This document shows, piece after piece, positions 33,769 to 44,763 of a stretch of DNA of 64,000 nucleotides (within the stretch, counting starts at the first letter, position 1; each line of letters starts with the position of its first letter). The stretch covers positions 525,809 to 589,808 of the forward strand of contig MKVW01000009.1 of NCBI GenBank assembly GCA_001898965.1, read 5' to 3'. A program made the translations under genes and the position numbers. Source of the DNA: Rhizobiales bacterium 62-17. GTDB lineage: Bacteria > Pseudomonadota > Alphaproteobacteria > Rhizobiales > Beijerinckiaceae. The notes below the pieces were generated by a model, which ran no database searches, was not told the DNA's origin, and saw nothing but the letters and a program-made list of their open reading frames with translations.

Positions 33769-35246
33769 TCATCGGCGCAACCCTCGCCGATCATGCCGCG
33801 CGCCGCCCTGCGGCGCCCGCCGTGGTCTGCGATGCGACGGAGATCACCTGGCAGGAACTCCTGCGCCAGCGCGATCGCCTGGCGGTCTTGATCGAGGCCA
33901 CCTCGCCTGATGGCAAAGCCGTCGCGCTGCAATTGCGCAACTGTCCCGGCTTCATGCCGCTACTCCTCGCCAGCATTTCGACCGGTCGCGAAGCGCAGAT
34001 TTTTGATCCCGATTGGCCGCTGGCCATGAGCCAGCCGCTTATCGACCAAGTCAATCCGGGCCTCGTCATCAGCCATCAACGGCCCGCCCATCCGCATCTG
34101 ATCGAAGTGCCCGACGATCATCCCGATGCCGATGCGCTGATCGCAGCCTTCGGCGGAATCGAAGAAAAGCCTTTGCCGCAGCGCGAAGTCAGCAATCTCG
34201 CGCCGTTCTACGTCGGCTTCACCTCCGGCTCGACCGGTCTGCCGAAAGGCTATCGCCGTCATCATCGCTCCTGGCTCGAAAGTTTTGTCGTCGAACAGGA
34301 GGAGTTCGGTGTCAGCGCCGATGACGTGCTGTTGGCGCCCGGCACGATGACCCATTCATTGTTTCTCTATGCGGCGGCTCACGCCATGCAGGTCGGCGCG
34401 ACGCTGTTGATGTCCAGAGCCTTCCGGCCCGATCGCGCCATCCGCATGGGGCAGGAACACGGCGCGACCATTCTTTACGGCGTGCCCTCGCAGCTTCGCC
34501 TGATGGCGGAAAGCGCGCTGTCATCAGGCATTCAGCTGCCGCTGCGGCTGATCCAATCGTCCGGCGCCAAGCTCGGCGAAAGCGATCACGCCTTGCTCAA
34601 GCGGGCCTTTCCGCAAGCCGTAATAGCCGAATTCTATGGCGCTTCCGAGCTGAGCTTCATCGCCTTGCGCAAACAAGGCGAGGGCGCACCGGAAACTTCC
34701 GTCGGCCGGCCGTTTCGCACCGTCAGGCTCGCCATTCGCGATGCGCAAGGCAAGGAACTCGCCACCGGCGAGACCGGCCTGGTCTTCGTCGAAAGCCCGA
34801 TGGTGTTCATGGGCTTTGCGACACAGAACGAAGCCAGCCTGCGTCGCCACGGCGAAGCCCTGTCGGTCGGCGATGTCGGCTTTCTCGATGAGCGCGGCTT
34901 TCTGCATCTCGTCGGCCGTGCCGATCGGATGATCATCTCGTCGGGCAAGAACATCAGCCCCGAAGTGGTCGAGGCCGCTTTGGCGCGCCATCCGGCCGTC
35001 AAAGCTGCCGCCGTCCTGGGCGAGCCCGATCCCGTGCGTGGCCTGCGCTTGGTCGCCGTCGTCAGCCTGCGTGCGCCAGTTTCCGCCAGTGCGTTGATTG
35101 CCCATTGCCGCGAAAGCCTGCCTCTGGCCATGATCCCCCGGCATGTCTTTCAAACCGCGGACTGGCCGATGACCCGCTCCGGCAAAACCGATTTCGCCGC
35201 CTTGCAGCGCCAGCTCGATGGCGGCGTTCTGGAGCGGCTGGCGTGA
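33765..35246 (+). CDS. AMP-binding acyl-CoA ligase (YhfT-like)
   Basis: 493 residues of the ANL superfamily. The ATP loop FTSGSTGLPKG, the adenylate motif EFYGASELSF, the hinge LVGRADRMIISSGKNISPEVVE and the C-terminal catalytic Lys in TRSGKTDFAALQ are all visible. It should activate a carboxylic acid as acyl-AMP and transfer it to CoA. It begins inside the bioY stop and ends inside the thiolase start. The same trio, bioY plus ligase plus thiolase, is the B. subtilis yhfUTS operon, from which a role in supply of a biotin precursor or acyl chain is inferred. Confidence 0.83.
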   Translation: MIIGATLADHAARRPAAPAVVCDATEITWQELLRQRDRLAVLIEATSPDGKAVALQLRNCPGFMPLLLASISTGREAQIFDPDWPLAMSQPLIDQVNPGLVISHQRPAHPHLIEVPDDHPDADALIAAFGGIEEKPLPQREVSNLAPFYVGFTSGSTGLPKGYRRHHRSWLESFVVEQEEFGVSADDVLLAPGTMTHSLFLYAAAHAMQVGATLLMSRAFRPDRAIRMGQEHGATILYGVPSQLRLMAESALSSGIQLPLRLIQSSGAKLGESDHALLKRAFPQAVIAEFYGASELSFIALRKQGEGAPETSVGRPFRTVRLAIRDAQGKELATGETGLVFVESPMVFMGFATQNEASLRRHGEALSVGDVGFLDERGFLHLVGRADRMIISSGKNISPEVVEAALARHPAVKAAAVLGEPDPVRGLRLVAVVSLRAPVSASALIAHCRESLPLAMIPRHVFQTADWPMTRSGKTDFAALQRQLDGGVLERLA

Positions 35247-36364
35247 GCGGCGCCTGGATCGTCGCTGCCAAACGCACCGCCGTGGCGCCGCGCCATGGTG
35301 CGCTGGCGGCGCTCGCCGTCCACGATCTTGCGGCGCCGTTGATCCAGGCGATCCTGGCGGAGACAGGCCTGGCTCCTGACAGCGTCGACGACATCATTCT
35401 CGGCAATGCGCTATACGGCGGCGGCAATCCCGCACGGGTCGCGGGCCTCGCGGCCGGCCTGCCGCTGAGGGTTCCGGCGCAGACGATCGACACGCAATGC
35501 TGCGCCGGCCTCGATGCGGTGATCGCGGCTTCCGAGCGGATCGCCGCTGGCGCAGCAGACGTCATTCTCTGCGGCGGCGTCGAAAGCTTCAGCCGCTCGC
35601 CCCTGCGTCTGCGTCGGCCGCTGCATGACGATGAAGAGGCGGTCGAATATCAGCGCCCGCCTTTCACGCCCTGGGCCGATCGCGATCCCGATATGATCGC
35701 TTCCGCGCATGATCTTGCCATGCGGCTTGGTGTTTCACGCGGTCGGCAGGAAGCTTTCGCGATCGAAAGTCACCGCAAGGCACTTGCCGCACGCGATCGT
35801 CTGCGACGCGAGATCGTGACCGTTGGCGGCCTCGATCACGATGCGTTCGCGCGCGTGCTTTCGGAAAAAACCTGCGCCCGCCTGCTGGCTTTGGCGGGAA
35901 CGATCACCGCCGCCACCACGGCGGTCGAAGCCGATGCGGCTGCGGTTCTCGTCATCGTTTCCGATGCGGCATTGCAGCGATTGAATAGCGTCCATGCCGT
36001 TCGCATCACGGCATCGCGACGCGTGGCCGGCGATCCGGTATTGCCGGGCCAAATGAGTACGCAGGCCGCGCAAGCCGTTCTGGCACAGGCGCAACTGACG
36101 GCCGGCGACATCGCTGCCGTCGAAATCATGGAAGCTTTCGCGGTACAGGCATTAGGCACGGTTGAAGCGCTGCGCTTCGATCCCGCTTGCGTCAATCGCG
36201 GCGGCGGCGCGCTGTCGCGCGGCCATCCCATCGGTGCGTCAGGCGCTATTCTGGCGGTGCGTCTGTTTCATGAATTGCAGCAGGAAAAGCCGGGTACACG
36301 TGGCCTGGCCACCATTGCCGCCGCCGGCGGTCTCGGCAGCGCGCTGATCGCCGAGAAGGTCTAG
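35243..36364 (+). CDS. Thiolase-like acyltransferase (YhfS-like), second catalytic Cys absent
   Basis: 373 residues from a GTG at 35243 that overlaps the ligase stop (GTGA). The nucleophilic Cys86 is in TQCCAGLDAV. EIMEAFAVQALG and RGHPIGASGA with the catalytic His are intact. The normal second Cys near the C terminus, usually in a CGGGG-type motif, is replaced in TIAAAGGLGSAL. It could still form an acyl-enzyme, but normal Claisen condensation is doubtful. The gene is shorter than typical 390-residue thiolases. It ends the bioMNY operon, just before repeat copy D. Confidence 0.8.
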   Translation: MSGAWIVAAKRTAVAPRHGALAALAVHDLAAPLIQAILAETGLAPDSVDDIILGNALYGGGNPARVAGLAAGLPLRVPAQTIDTQCCAGLDAVIAASERIAAGAADVILCGGVESFSRSPLRLRRPLHDDEEAVEYQRPPFTPWADRDPDMIASAHDLAMRLGVSRGRQEAFAIESHRKALAARDRLRREIVTVGGLDHDAFARVLSEKTCARLLALAGTITAATTAVEADAAAVLVIVSDAALQRLNSVHAVRITASRRVAGDPVLPGQMSTQAAQAVLAQAQLTAGDIAAVEIMEAFAVQALGTVEALRFDPACVNRGGGALSRGHPIGASGAILAVRLFHELQQEKPGTRGLATIAAAGGLGSALIAEKV

Positions 36365-36382
36365 GCGCCACGCGGTACCCTG

Positions 36383-36508
36383 GTGTCATCCCGGACGCCG
36401 CAGGCGATCCGGGATCTAGGGGCGCGTGGTACAATCAGCGGTGACGAACGGTCTACCGTTTGCCCCTGGTTCCCGGATCATCCGCTGCGCGGATGTCCGG
36501 GATGACAC
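36383..36508. repeat. Dispersed palindromic repeat, copy D
   Basis: The left arm is GTGTCATCCCGGACGCCGCA to CTAGGGGCG and the right arm TGCCCCTGGTTCCCGGATCA to GTCCGGGATGACAC, with about 40 bases between. It is the shortest centre with the best-kept arms. It lies between the convergent thiolase and crotonase genes and could terminate both. Confidence 0.93.
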
Positions 36509-36536
36509 AGAGGCGCTGTCACTTCTTGAATCATTC

Positions 36537-37331
36537 TCACCGCCCGCTGAAAGCCGGCTTGCGCTTTTCCGCGAAGGCCTTGCGTCCTTCCGCGTGATCC
36601 TGGCTGGCAAAGCACGCGGCGATCGCTGTCGCCACCCGCGCCGTATCGCGTTCGCCCGCCGGCTTCACCGCCTCGCGGATGGCGATCTTCGATGCACGCA
36701 CGGTCAGCGGCGCATTGTCGGCGATGGTCATCGCCAGATTACGCACCGTCGCTTCCAACTCGCTGAAGGAGACGACCTTGTTGACGAGCCCCATCGCCAG
36801 GGCCTCCGCCGCCGCATAGCGGTTGGCGCTGAACAGCATTTCGGTGGCATTGCTGGAGCCGACGATTTCAATGAGTCGCTCGACCGCGCGCAGCGGATAG
36901 GCGACGCCGAGCCGTCCGGCCGGAATGCCGAATTGCGCCTTGTCCGAGGCGATGCGCAGATCGGCGGCGAGCGCCGTACCGACGCCGGCACCCAGGCAAT
37001 AGCCCTGGATCATGGCGATGAGCGGCTTGCTGAAACTCGCATAACGGTCGCCTAGCCGCGCCGTCGCAGCTGCCATTTCTTTTTGCCGGTCGGCATTGTT
37101 GGCATAGCCGTCGAATTGCGAAATGTCGGCGCCGGAGACGAAGGATTTTTCGCCGGCACCGCGCATCACGACCACGCGAATGGCATCGTCCTTCTCGAAA
37201 TCGTCGAGCACGTCGATGAGATCGAGGCGCATTTCATGGCTAATGGCATTGTGCCGTTCCGGATCGTTGAAAATGATCCAGCCGATGGCATCGTCTTTCT
37301 CGCCAATCAGTTTGCCGTTCGAGGCATTCAT
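36537..37331 (-). CDS. Crotonase-fold protein, annotated as enoyl-CoA hydratase but lacking both catalytic Glu residues
   Basis: 264 residues of crotonase fold, with KSFVSGADISQF (oxyanion region) and IAMIQGYCLGAGVG near 104-118. In canonical hydratases GGG-x-E-LA and AxFxxPE carry the two catalytic Glu. Here the aligned positions read Gly118 (GAGVGTALA) and Ala138 (QFGIPAGRLG). It may thus be an isomerase, thioesterase-like or other crotonase activity rather than a hydratase. It lies downstream of a CoA-transferase gene on the same strand. Confidence 0.82.
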   Translation of the reverse strand: MNASNGKLIGEKDDAIGWIIFNDPERHNAISHEMRLDLIDVLDDFEKDDAIRVVVMRGAGEKSFVSGADISQFDGYANNADRQKEMAAATARLGDRYASFSKPLIAMIQGYCLGAGVGTALAADLRIASDKAQFGIPAGRLGVAYPLRAVERLIEIVGSSNATEMLFSANRYAAAEALAMGLVNKVVSFSELEATVRNLAMTIADNAPLTVRASKIAIREAVKPAGERDTARVATAIAACFASQDHAEGRKAFAEKRKPAFSGR

Positions 37332-37344
37332 GGAGTGATCCTGT

Positions 37345-38526
37345 TCAGATGATCTTACGCTGGCGCAGATCGGCGATCTCGTCGTCGCCGAAGCCGAGTT
37401 CGCTCAAAATCTCGCTTGAATGTTCACCAGCGTCCGGCGTCACGCGGCGCATCTGCCAGGGCGTGCGCGACATGTGAATGGGCTGGCCGACGATCTCGCG
37501 AGCGCCCAGGCGCGGATGCTCGATCGGCGTGGCGAGGCCCAGATGCTTCAGCTGCGGATCGGCGAAAGCCTGGTCGATGCTGTAGATCGGCCCGCAAGGC
37601 ACGCCGCCGGCATTCAAGGCTTCCACCCATTCGGCGCTGGTGCGCGTGCGCAGGATGGCGGAAAGCTCTTCGTTGAGCTTGTCGCGATGGCCGCGCCGCA
37701 AGTCCGGATCGGCATAGTCGGGCCGCGCCAGCAGGGCGTCGGCGCCGATGGCCTTGCACAGCCGCGTCCACGAACCCTGCGTGCCCGAGCCGATGTTGAT
37801 ATGCCCGTCCTTGGTCGGAAACGTGCCGGTGGGGATGAAATAGGGATGGTTGTTGCCGGCCTGCGCCGGCACCTTGCGGTCGAACAGCCAGGCGGCCGAC
37901 TGAAAGTCCATCACGGCGATGAGGGATTCCACCAGCGAGGTCTGCACCCATTGGCCCTCGCCCGAGCGCTGCCGTTCGACGAGCGCCAGCAGGATGCCGA
38001 TGGAAAGATAAAGCCCAGCCGACATATCGGCGACCGCCGCGCCGGCGCGCACCGGCCCCTGGCCTGGTAGGCCAGTGACCGACATAAAGCCGCTCATGCC
38101 CTGCGCGATCTGGTCGACACCCGGCCGATGCGCGTAGGGGCCATCCTGGCCGAAGCCGGAAATGCTGCCGTAGACGATGCGCGGATTGATCTTGCGGATG
38201 GAGTCGTAATCGATGCCCAGCCGATGTTTCACGTCGGGCCGGAAGTTCTCGACGATGACGTCGGCTGTCTCGGCAAGTTTCGCGAAAATGCGCTGGCCGT
38301 CCTCGCTTTTGAGATCGATGGTCAGGCTGCGCTTGTTGCGATGCAGATTCTGGAAATCGGCGGAATCGCGGTGGCCGTCAAAACCGCCACCCTCGCTGCC
38401 TTCGGCCATCTCCACCTTGATGACGTCGGCGCCCCAGTCCGCGAGCTGCCGCGCCGTGGTCGGGCCGGCGCGGGCGCGGGTCAGGTCGAGCACTTTGATC
38501 TGCGAAAGCGGCAGCGCATCGACCAT
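37345..38526 (-). CDS. Family III CoA-transferase (CaiB/BaiF type)
   Basis: 393 residues. The start LPLSQIKVLDLTRARAGPTTARQLADWGADVIKVE and the central VENFRPDVKHRLGIDYDSIRKINPRIVYGSISGFGQDGP are family signatures. The catalytic Asp lies in GAAVADMSAGLYLSIGILLAL. It moves CoA between carboxylic acids, forming an acyl-enzyme on that Asp. It is 13 bases upstream of the crotonase and 40 bases downstream of the MetE-like gene, so the three form one transcription unit of organic-acid handling. The substrates are unknown. Confidence 0.9.
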   Translation of the reverse strand: MVDALPLSQIKVLDLTRARAGPTTARQLADWGADVIKVEMAEGSEGGGFDGHRDSADFQNLHRNKRSLTIDLKSEDGQRIFAKLAETADVIVENFRPDVKHRLGIDYDSIRKINPRIVYGSISGFGQDGPYAHRPGVDQIAQGMSGFMSVTGLPGQGPVRAGAAVADMSAGLYLSIGILLALVERQRSGEGQWVQTSLVESLIAVMDFQSAAWLFDRKVPAQAGNNHPYFIPTGTFPTKDGHINIGSGTQGSWTRLCKAIGADALLARPDYADPDLRRGHRDKLNEELSAILRTRTSAEWVEALNAGGVPCGPIYSIDQAFADPQLKHLGLATPIEHPRLGAREIVGQPIHMSRTPWQMRRVTPDAGEHSSEILSELGFGDDEIADLRQRKII

Positions 38527-38566
38527 CGGCGTTTCTCTCCCCTTATGCCGGTCTATGAAAGCCGGC

Positions 38567-39589
38567 CTATGAAAGCTCCGTGCGAACGAGGCGCGTGCCT
38601 TCGACCATGGCCTGTAGTTTGCCGAAGGCGACGTCGCGGGGCAAATATTTCATGCCGCAGTCCGGCGCGACGACGACGCGCTTGGCCGGTACGAAGGGGA
38701 AGATGCGGCGAATGCGCTCGGCGACCACTTCGGGGGTCTCGATGGTCATGTCGTTGAGGTCGATCACGCCGATGACCATGGTCTTGCTCGGCAATTGCTC
38801 GAGAATCTTGAAATCGAGCACCGGCTGCGCCGTTTCGATCGAAATCTGGTCGACATTGCAGCGTTCGAGTTCCGGCAGGAAGGAATAGCCGGCCGGCTTG
38901 TTCTTCACCAGCGCCGCATAGCCGAAGCACAGATGCACGCCGGTCGTGCCTTTCACGCCTTCGACGGCGCGGTTGATCGCCTCGATGCCATAAGCGCGCG
39001 CCTGATCGGGCCGCGCCTGCATATAGGGCTCGTCGATCTGCACGATATCGGCGCCGGCGGCGAACAGATCCTTGATCTCTTCATTGACGGCGGCGGCATA
39101 GTCCATCGCCACGGCCGCTTCGTCGTTATAGTAAAAATCCTTGGCCTGGATCGACATGGTGAAGGGGCCAGGCACGGTGATCTTGATGCGCTTGTCGGTA
39201 TTCTTGCGCAGAAACTGGATGTCGCGCAGTTCCACCGCATGTTTGCGCCGGATCTTGCCGATGACGCGCGGCACGAGATCGGGATTGCCGCTGCGGCTCG
39301 GCACGACGGCGGGATTGTCGATGTCGACGCCTTCCAGCGCCGTGGCGAAACGATTGGAATAGCTCTCGCGGCGCATCTCGCCGTCGGTGATGATGTCGAC
39401 GCCGGCGCGTTCCTGATCGCGGATGGCGATCAAGGTCGCGTCATCCTGCGCTTCTTCCAGCCATTGCGGATCGATGTGCCAGAGTTCCTTGGCGCGGATG
39501 CGCGGTGGCGGCCGTTTGCTGAGCTTGCTGCGGTCGATCAGCCAATCGGGTTGCGGATAGGAGCCGACGATCGTCGTAGGCAGCAACAT
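38567..39589 (-). CDS. Short MetE-like cobalamin-independent methyltransferase
   Basis: 340 residues from the ATG at 39589, with GGGGAGGAAG upstream. It equals only the C-terminal catalytic half of MetE. IDEPYMQ, then zinc ligands His219 and Cys221 in GVHLCFG, Glu252 in SIETAQ and Cys311 in PDCGMKY are preserved. The N-terminal MetE domain that helps bind polyglutamate folate is absent. This short group includes archaeal methionine synthases and epoxyalkane:coenzyme M transferase, so the thiol substrate is uncertain. It is cotranscribed with the CoA-transferase and crotonase genes. Confidence 0.8.
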   Translation of the reverse strand: MLLPTTIVGSYPQPDWLIDRSKLSKRPPPRIRAKELWHIDPQWLEEAQDDATLIAIRDQERAGVDIITDGEMRRESYSNRFATALEGVDIDNPAVVPSRSGNPDLVPRVIGKIRRKHAVELRDIQFLRKNTDKRIKITVPGPFTMSIQAKDFYYNDEAAVAMDYAAAVNEEIKDLFAAGADIVQIDEPYMQARPDQARAYGIEAINRAVEGVKGTTGVHLCFGYAALVKNKPAGYSFLPELERCNVDQISIETAQPVLDFKILEQLPSKTMVIGVIDLNDMTIETPEVVAERIRRIFPFVPAKRVVVAPDCGMKYLPRDVAFGKLQAMVEGTRLVRTELS

Positions 39590-39747
39590 GCACTTCCTCC
39601 CCATTCGCCTGGAGCGTTCCAGGCACTGTTGCCCCATTCACGCATGCAGGCAACCGGCGGTTGATGTGGGGTGGGACTTATCCCAACGTCGGCGGGAGAG
39701 GCAAGCACATTCCGAAATGCGAGCTTGCAATACTGAACGCGCACGGG

Positions 39748-39900
39748 GTGTCATCCCGGACGCGCTGAAAGCGCGATCCGGGAACCAGGGCGCGTGACGC
39801 AACGTCTGCCGTAAAACATTCAGACGCACTGCAATGACTTTTAAAATTCTACGGTTTGCCCCTGGATCCCGGATCACGCTCCGCGTGTCCGGGATGACAC
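39748..39900. repeat. Dispersed palindromic repeat, copy E
   Basis: The left arm is GTGTCATCCCGGACGCGCTG to CCAGGGCG and the right arm TGCCCCTGGATCCCGGATCA to GTCCGGGATGACAC, with a centre of about 70 bases. It fills most of the 322-base gap between the MetE-like gene and the DUF1810 gene. The rest of that gap (39590-39747) carries no gene I can support. Confidence 0.92.
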
Positions 39901-39911
39901 GGAGGTTGTCG

Positions 39912-40346
39912 CTATGGCGCATCGCCCTGCAGCTTCTCGATCGTCAGCGGATCGGGCACGCCGTTGAAAAATGTCTGCAAGGCGGTGGCGAAAGCCGGTT
40001 CCGCCGGCGCGATGAGGGCGAACAGGGTCATCGACGAACGAAATTTCAGATCGTCGGGTGAACCGAAAATCTCGTGCGCGGTTTGCCGGGCATGTGCGTT
40101 GACCGCTTCGGTGCACTCGACGAGCCGTTCGCCCAACAGCGGATGCTGCACATAGGCGCGCGCTTCCGCAGGGGCCACGATGGCATAATGCTGCGCCATG
40201 GCGCTGGCGCCGAGCCCGGCGATCTGCGGAAAGATGAACCACATCCAGTGGCTGCGTTTGCGCCCGGCCTGCAATTCGCCGAGCGCCTTCTCGTAATGGC
40301 CGTCCTGGGCGTTGATGAACCGTTGCAGGTCGAACGGATCATCCAT
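39912..40346 (-). CDS. DUF1810 family protein
   Basis: 144 residues. MDDPFDLQRFINAQDGHYEKALGELQAGRKRSHWMWFIFPQIAGLGASAMAQHYAI is the hallmark DUF1810 beginning, and LKFRSSMTLFALIAP is also kept. It is small, soluble and mostly helical, with no known role. A GTG at 40349 is an alternative start. It begins just seven bases after the gyrB stop on the same strand and may be cotranscribed with it. Confidence 0.85.
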   Translation of the reverse strand: MDDPFDLQRFINAQDGHYEKALGELQAGRKRSHWMWFIFPQIAGLGASAMAQHYAIVAPAEARAYVQHPLLGERLVECTEAVNAHARQTAHEIFGSPDDLKFRSSMTLFALIAPAEPAFATALQTFFNGVPDPLTIEKLQGDAP

Positions 40347-40353
40347 CACAACG

Positions 40354-42848
<2,495 letters not shown>

Positions 42849-42936
42849 ATTCGAGCCCGTACCATACCCTGAAACGCCCAGGAAATGCACGTAAAACCGT
42901 AGCTTTCGGCGTCATGAAACCGTCGATTTCTGGGGC

Positions 42937-44763
42937 CTAGGCAACGCCCGCCAAAGCCTCCAGGAAGGCATCGCCGTAAAGCTTCAATTTGCGCTCGCCG
43001 ACACCGTAGATTTCGGCCATTTGATCGAGGGTTTCGGGGCGCCTTTCGGCCATTTCGATCAAGGTGCGGTCGGCGAAGATCATGAAAGCCGGCACGCCCT
43101 GCTCGCGCGCCAGTTCCCGCCGGCAGGTGCGCAGCGCCGCCAGCACCGCATTGTCCTCGTCCGGGCTGTCGCTGCCGCTGCCCCGGCGCCGCCGGGCGCC
43201 CTTCGGCGCCTCGGCAAGGGTCGTTTCCCGCAGCAAAAACGGCCGCTCGCCGCGCAAAATCTCCAGCCCGGTCTCCGACAGGGCAAAGCCGCCGAATTCC
43301 TCGCTGGCGTTGACCAGGGCGCCGGCGGCGAAGAGCTGGCGGATGATCGAGGACCAGGCCGCCTTGCCGCGATCCTGGCCGACGCCGAAGGTTTTGAGCT
43401 TGTCGTGGCCGTTGCGGCGCACCGCATCGGTCATCGTGCCCCGCAGGATGTCGGTGAGATAGCCGACACCGAAGCGCTGGCCGGTGCGCGCCACGGCGGA
43501 GAGCACTTTCTGCGCCTCGATCTGGCCGTCGGCGAGGCGGATTTCGTTGCGGCAGCAATCGCACTGGCCGCAGGGTGCGCTCTCCTCGTCGAAATAGCCG
43601 AGCAGCAATTGCCGCCGGCAGGACGTCGCCTCGCACAGCATCGCCATGGAGCTGAAGCGGCGATGTTCGACGCGCCGTTGTTCGTCGGATAGATCGCGCT
43701 CGTCGATCTGCCGGCGCCGCAGCGCCATGTCGTCGAGGCCATAGAGGGTCAGCGTTTCGGCGGGCAGGCCGTCGCGTCCGGCCCGGCCGATCTCCTGGTA
43801 ATAGGCTTCGACGCTGGAGGGCATATCGGCATGAACGACGAAACGCACGTCCGGCTTGTTGATGCCCATGCCGAAGGCGATCGTCGCCACCGCGATCACG
43901 CCTTCGTCTTGCAGGAAGCGATCTTGCGCCTGGTTGCGCAACCGCTGTTCCAGGCCGGCATGATAGGCGATGGCGGCATGGCCCTCGGTGTTGAGAAAGG
44001 CCGATAAATCCTCGGTTTTCTTGCGCGAGGCGCAATAGACGATACCACTCTGGCCGCGTTTGCCGCGCAGGAAATCGAGCAGTTGCCGACGCGGTTGATC
44101 CTTGGCGGCGAAGCGCAGATGCAGGTTCGGCCGGTCGAAACTGTGCAGGAAAACGTCTGGCTCGCCGTCGAACAGGCGCGAAGCGATGTCGTTGCGTGTC
44201 GCCTGATCGGCGGTGGCGGTAAAGGCGACGATCTGGCGGATGCCGAGCGTGCCGGCGAGCGAACGCAGATCGCGATATTCGGGGCGGAAGTCGTGTCCCC
44301 ATTCGGAAATGCAATGAGCTTCGTCGACGGCGATGCGCGCGAAGCCGGCGCTGGCGAGCCGCGCCGCAAGGCCCGGCATGGCGAGCCGTTCCGGCGCGAT
44401 GAACAGCAGGCGCAATTTGCGGCTGCGAATGCCAGCCCAGGCTTCGTCGATCTCTTCCTCGCTGTTGAGCGAATTGAGTGAGGCGGCCATCACGCCCACC
44501 TGCTTGAGCTGGCGCACCTGATCGCGCATCAGGGCGATCAAAGGCGAAATAACGATGGTGGCGCCGTCGTCGAGCAAAGCGGGCAATTGATAGCAGATCG
44601 ATTTGCCGCTGCCGGTCGGCATCACCGCCAGCACCGAGCGGCCGGCGATCACCGCCTCGACCACCTGTTCCTGGCCGGGCCGGAAGCCGTCATAGCCGAA
44701 GACGGATTTCAAGAGGTCGCGCGGGCGCGGTTGGCCTTGGGAAGCTGTGGCGAATGCGGTCAT
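42937..44763 (-). CDS. recQ: ATP-dependent DNA helicase RecQ
   Basis: 608 residues from the ATG at 44763, which overlaps the recF stop (ATGA). Helicase motifs are PTGSGKSICYQLPA, DEAHCISEWGHDFRPEY and FTATA, and QEIGRAGRDG. The RecQ-Ct zinc site follows as CEATSCRRQLL and CGQCDCC, then the winged helix. An HRDC domain at the end reads REQGVPAFMIFADRTLIEMAERRP. It unwinds recombination intermediates 3' to 5'. A longer in-frame start near 45234 lies within recF and is rejected. Confidence 0.95.
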   Translation of the reverse strand: MTAFATASQGQPRPRDLLKSVFGYDGFRPGQEQVVEAVIAGRSVLAVMPTGSGKSICYQLPALLDDGATIVISPLIALMRDQVRQLKQVGVMAASLNSLNSEEEIDEAWAGIRSRKLRLLFIAPERLAMPGLAARLASAGFARIAVDEAHCISEWGHDFRPEYRDLRSLAGTLGIRQIVAFTATADQATRNDIASRLFDGEPDVFLHSFDRPNLHLRFAAKDQPRRQLLDFLRGKRGQSGIVYCASRKKTEDLSAFLNTEGHAAIAYHAGLEQRLRNQAQDRFLQDEGVIAVATIAFGMGINKPDVRFVVHADMPSSVEAYYQEIGRAGRDGLPAETLTLYGLDDMALRRRQIDERDLSDEQRRVEHRRFSSMAMLCEATSCRRQLLLGYFDEESAPCGQCDCCRNEIRLADGQIEAQKVLSAVARTGQRFGVGYLTDILRGTMTDAVRRNGHDKLKTFGVGQDRGKAAWSSIIRQLFAAGALVNASEEFGGFALSETGLEILRGERPFLLRETTLAEAPKGARRRRGSGSDSPDEDNAVLAALRTCRRELAREQGVPAFMIFADRTLIEMAERRPETLDQMAEIYGVGERKLKLYGDAFLEALAGVA

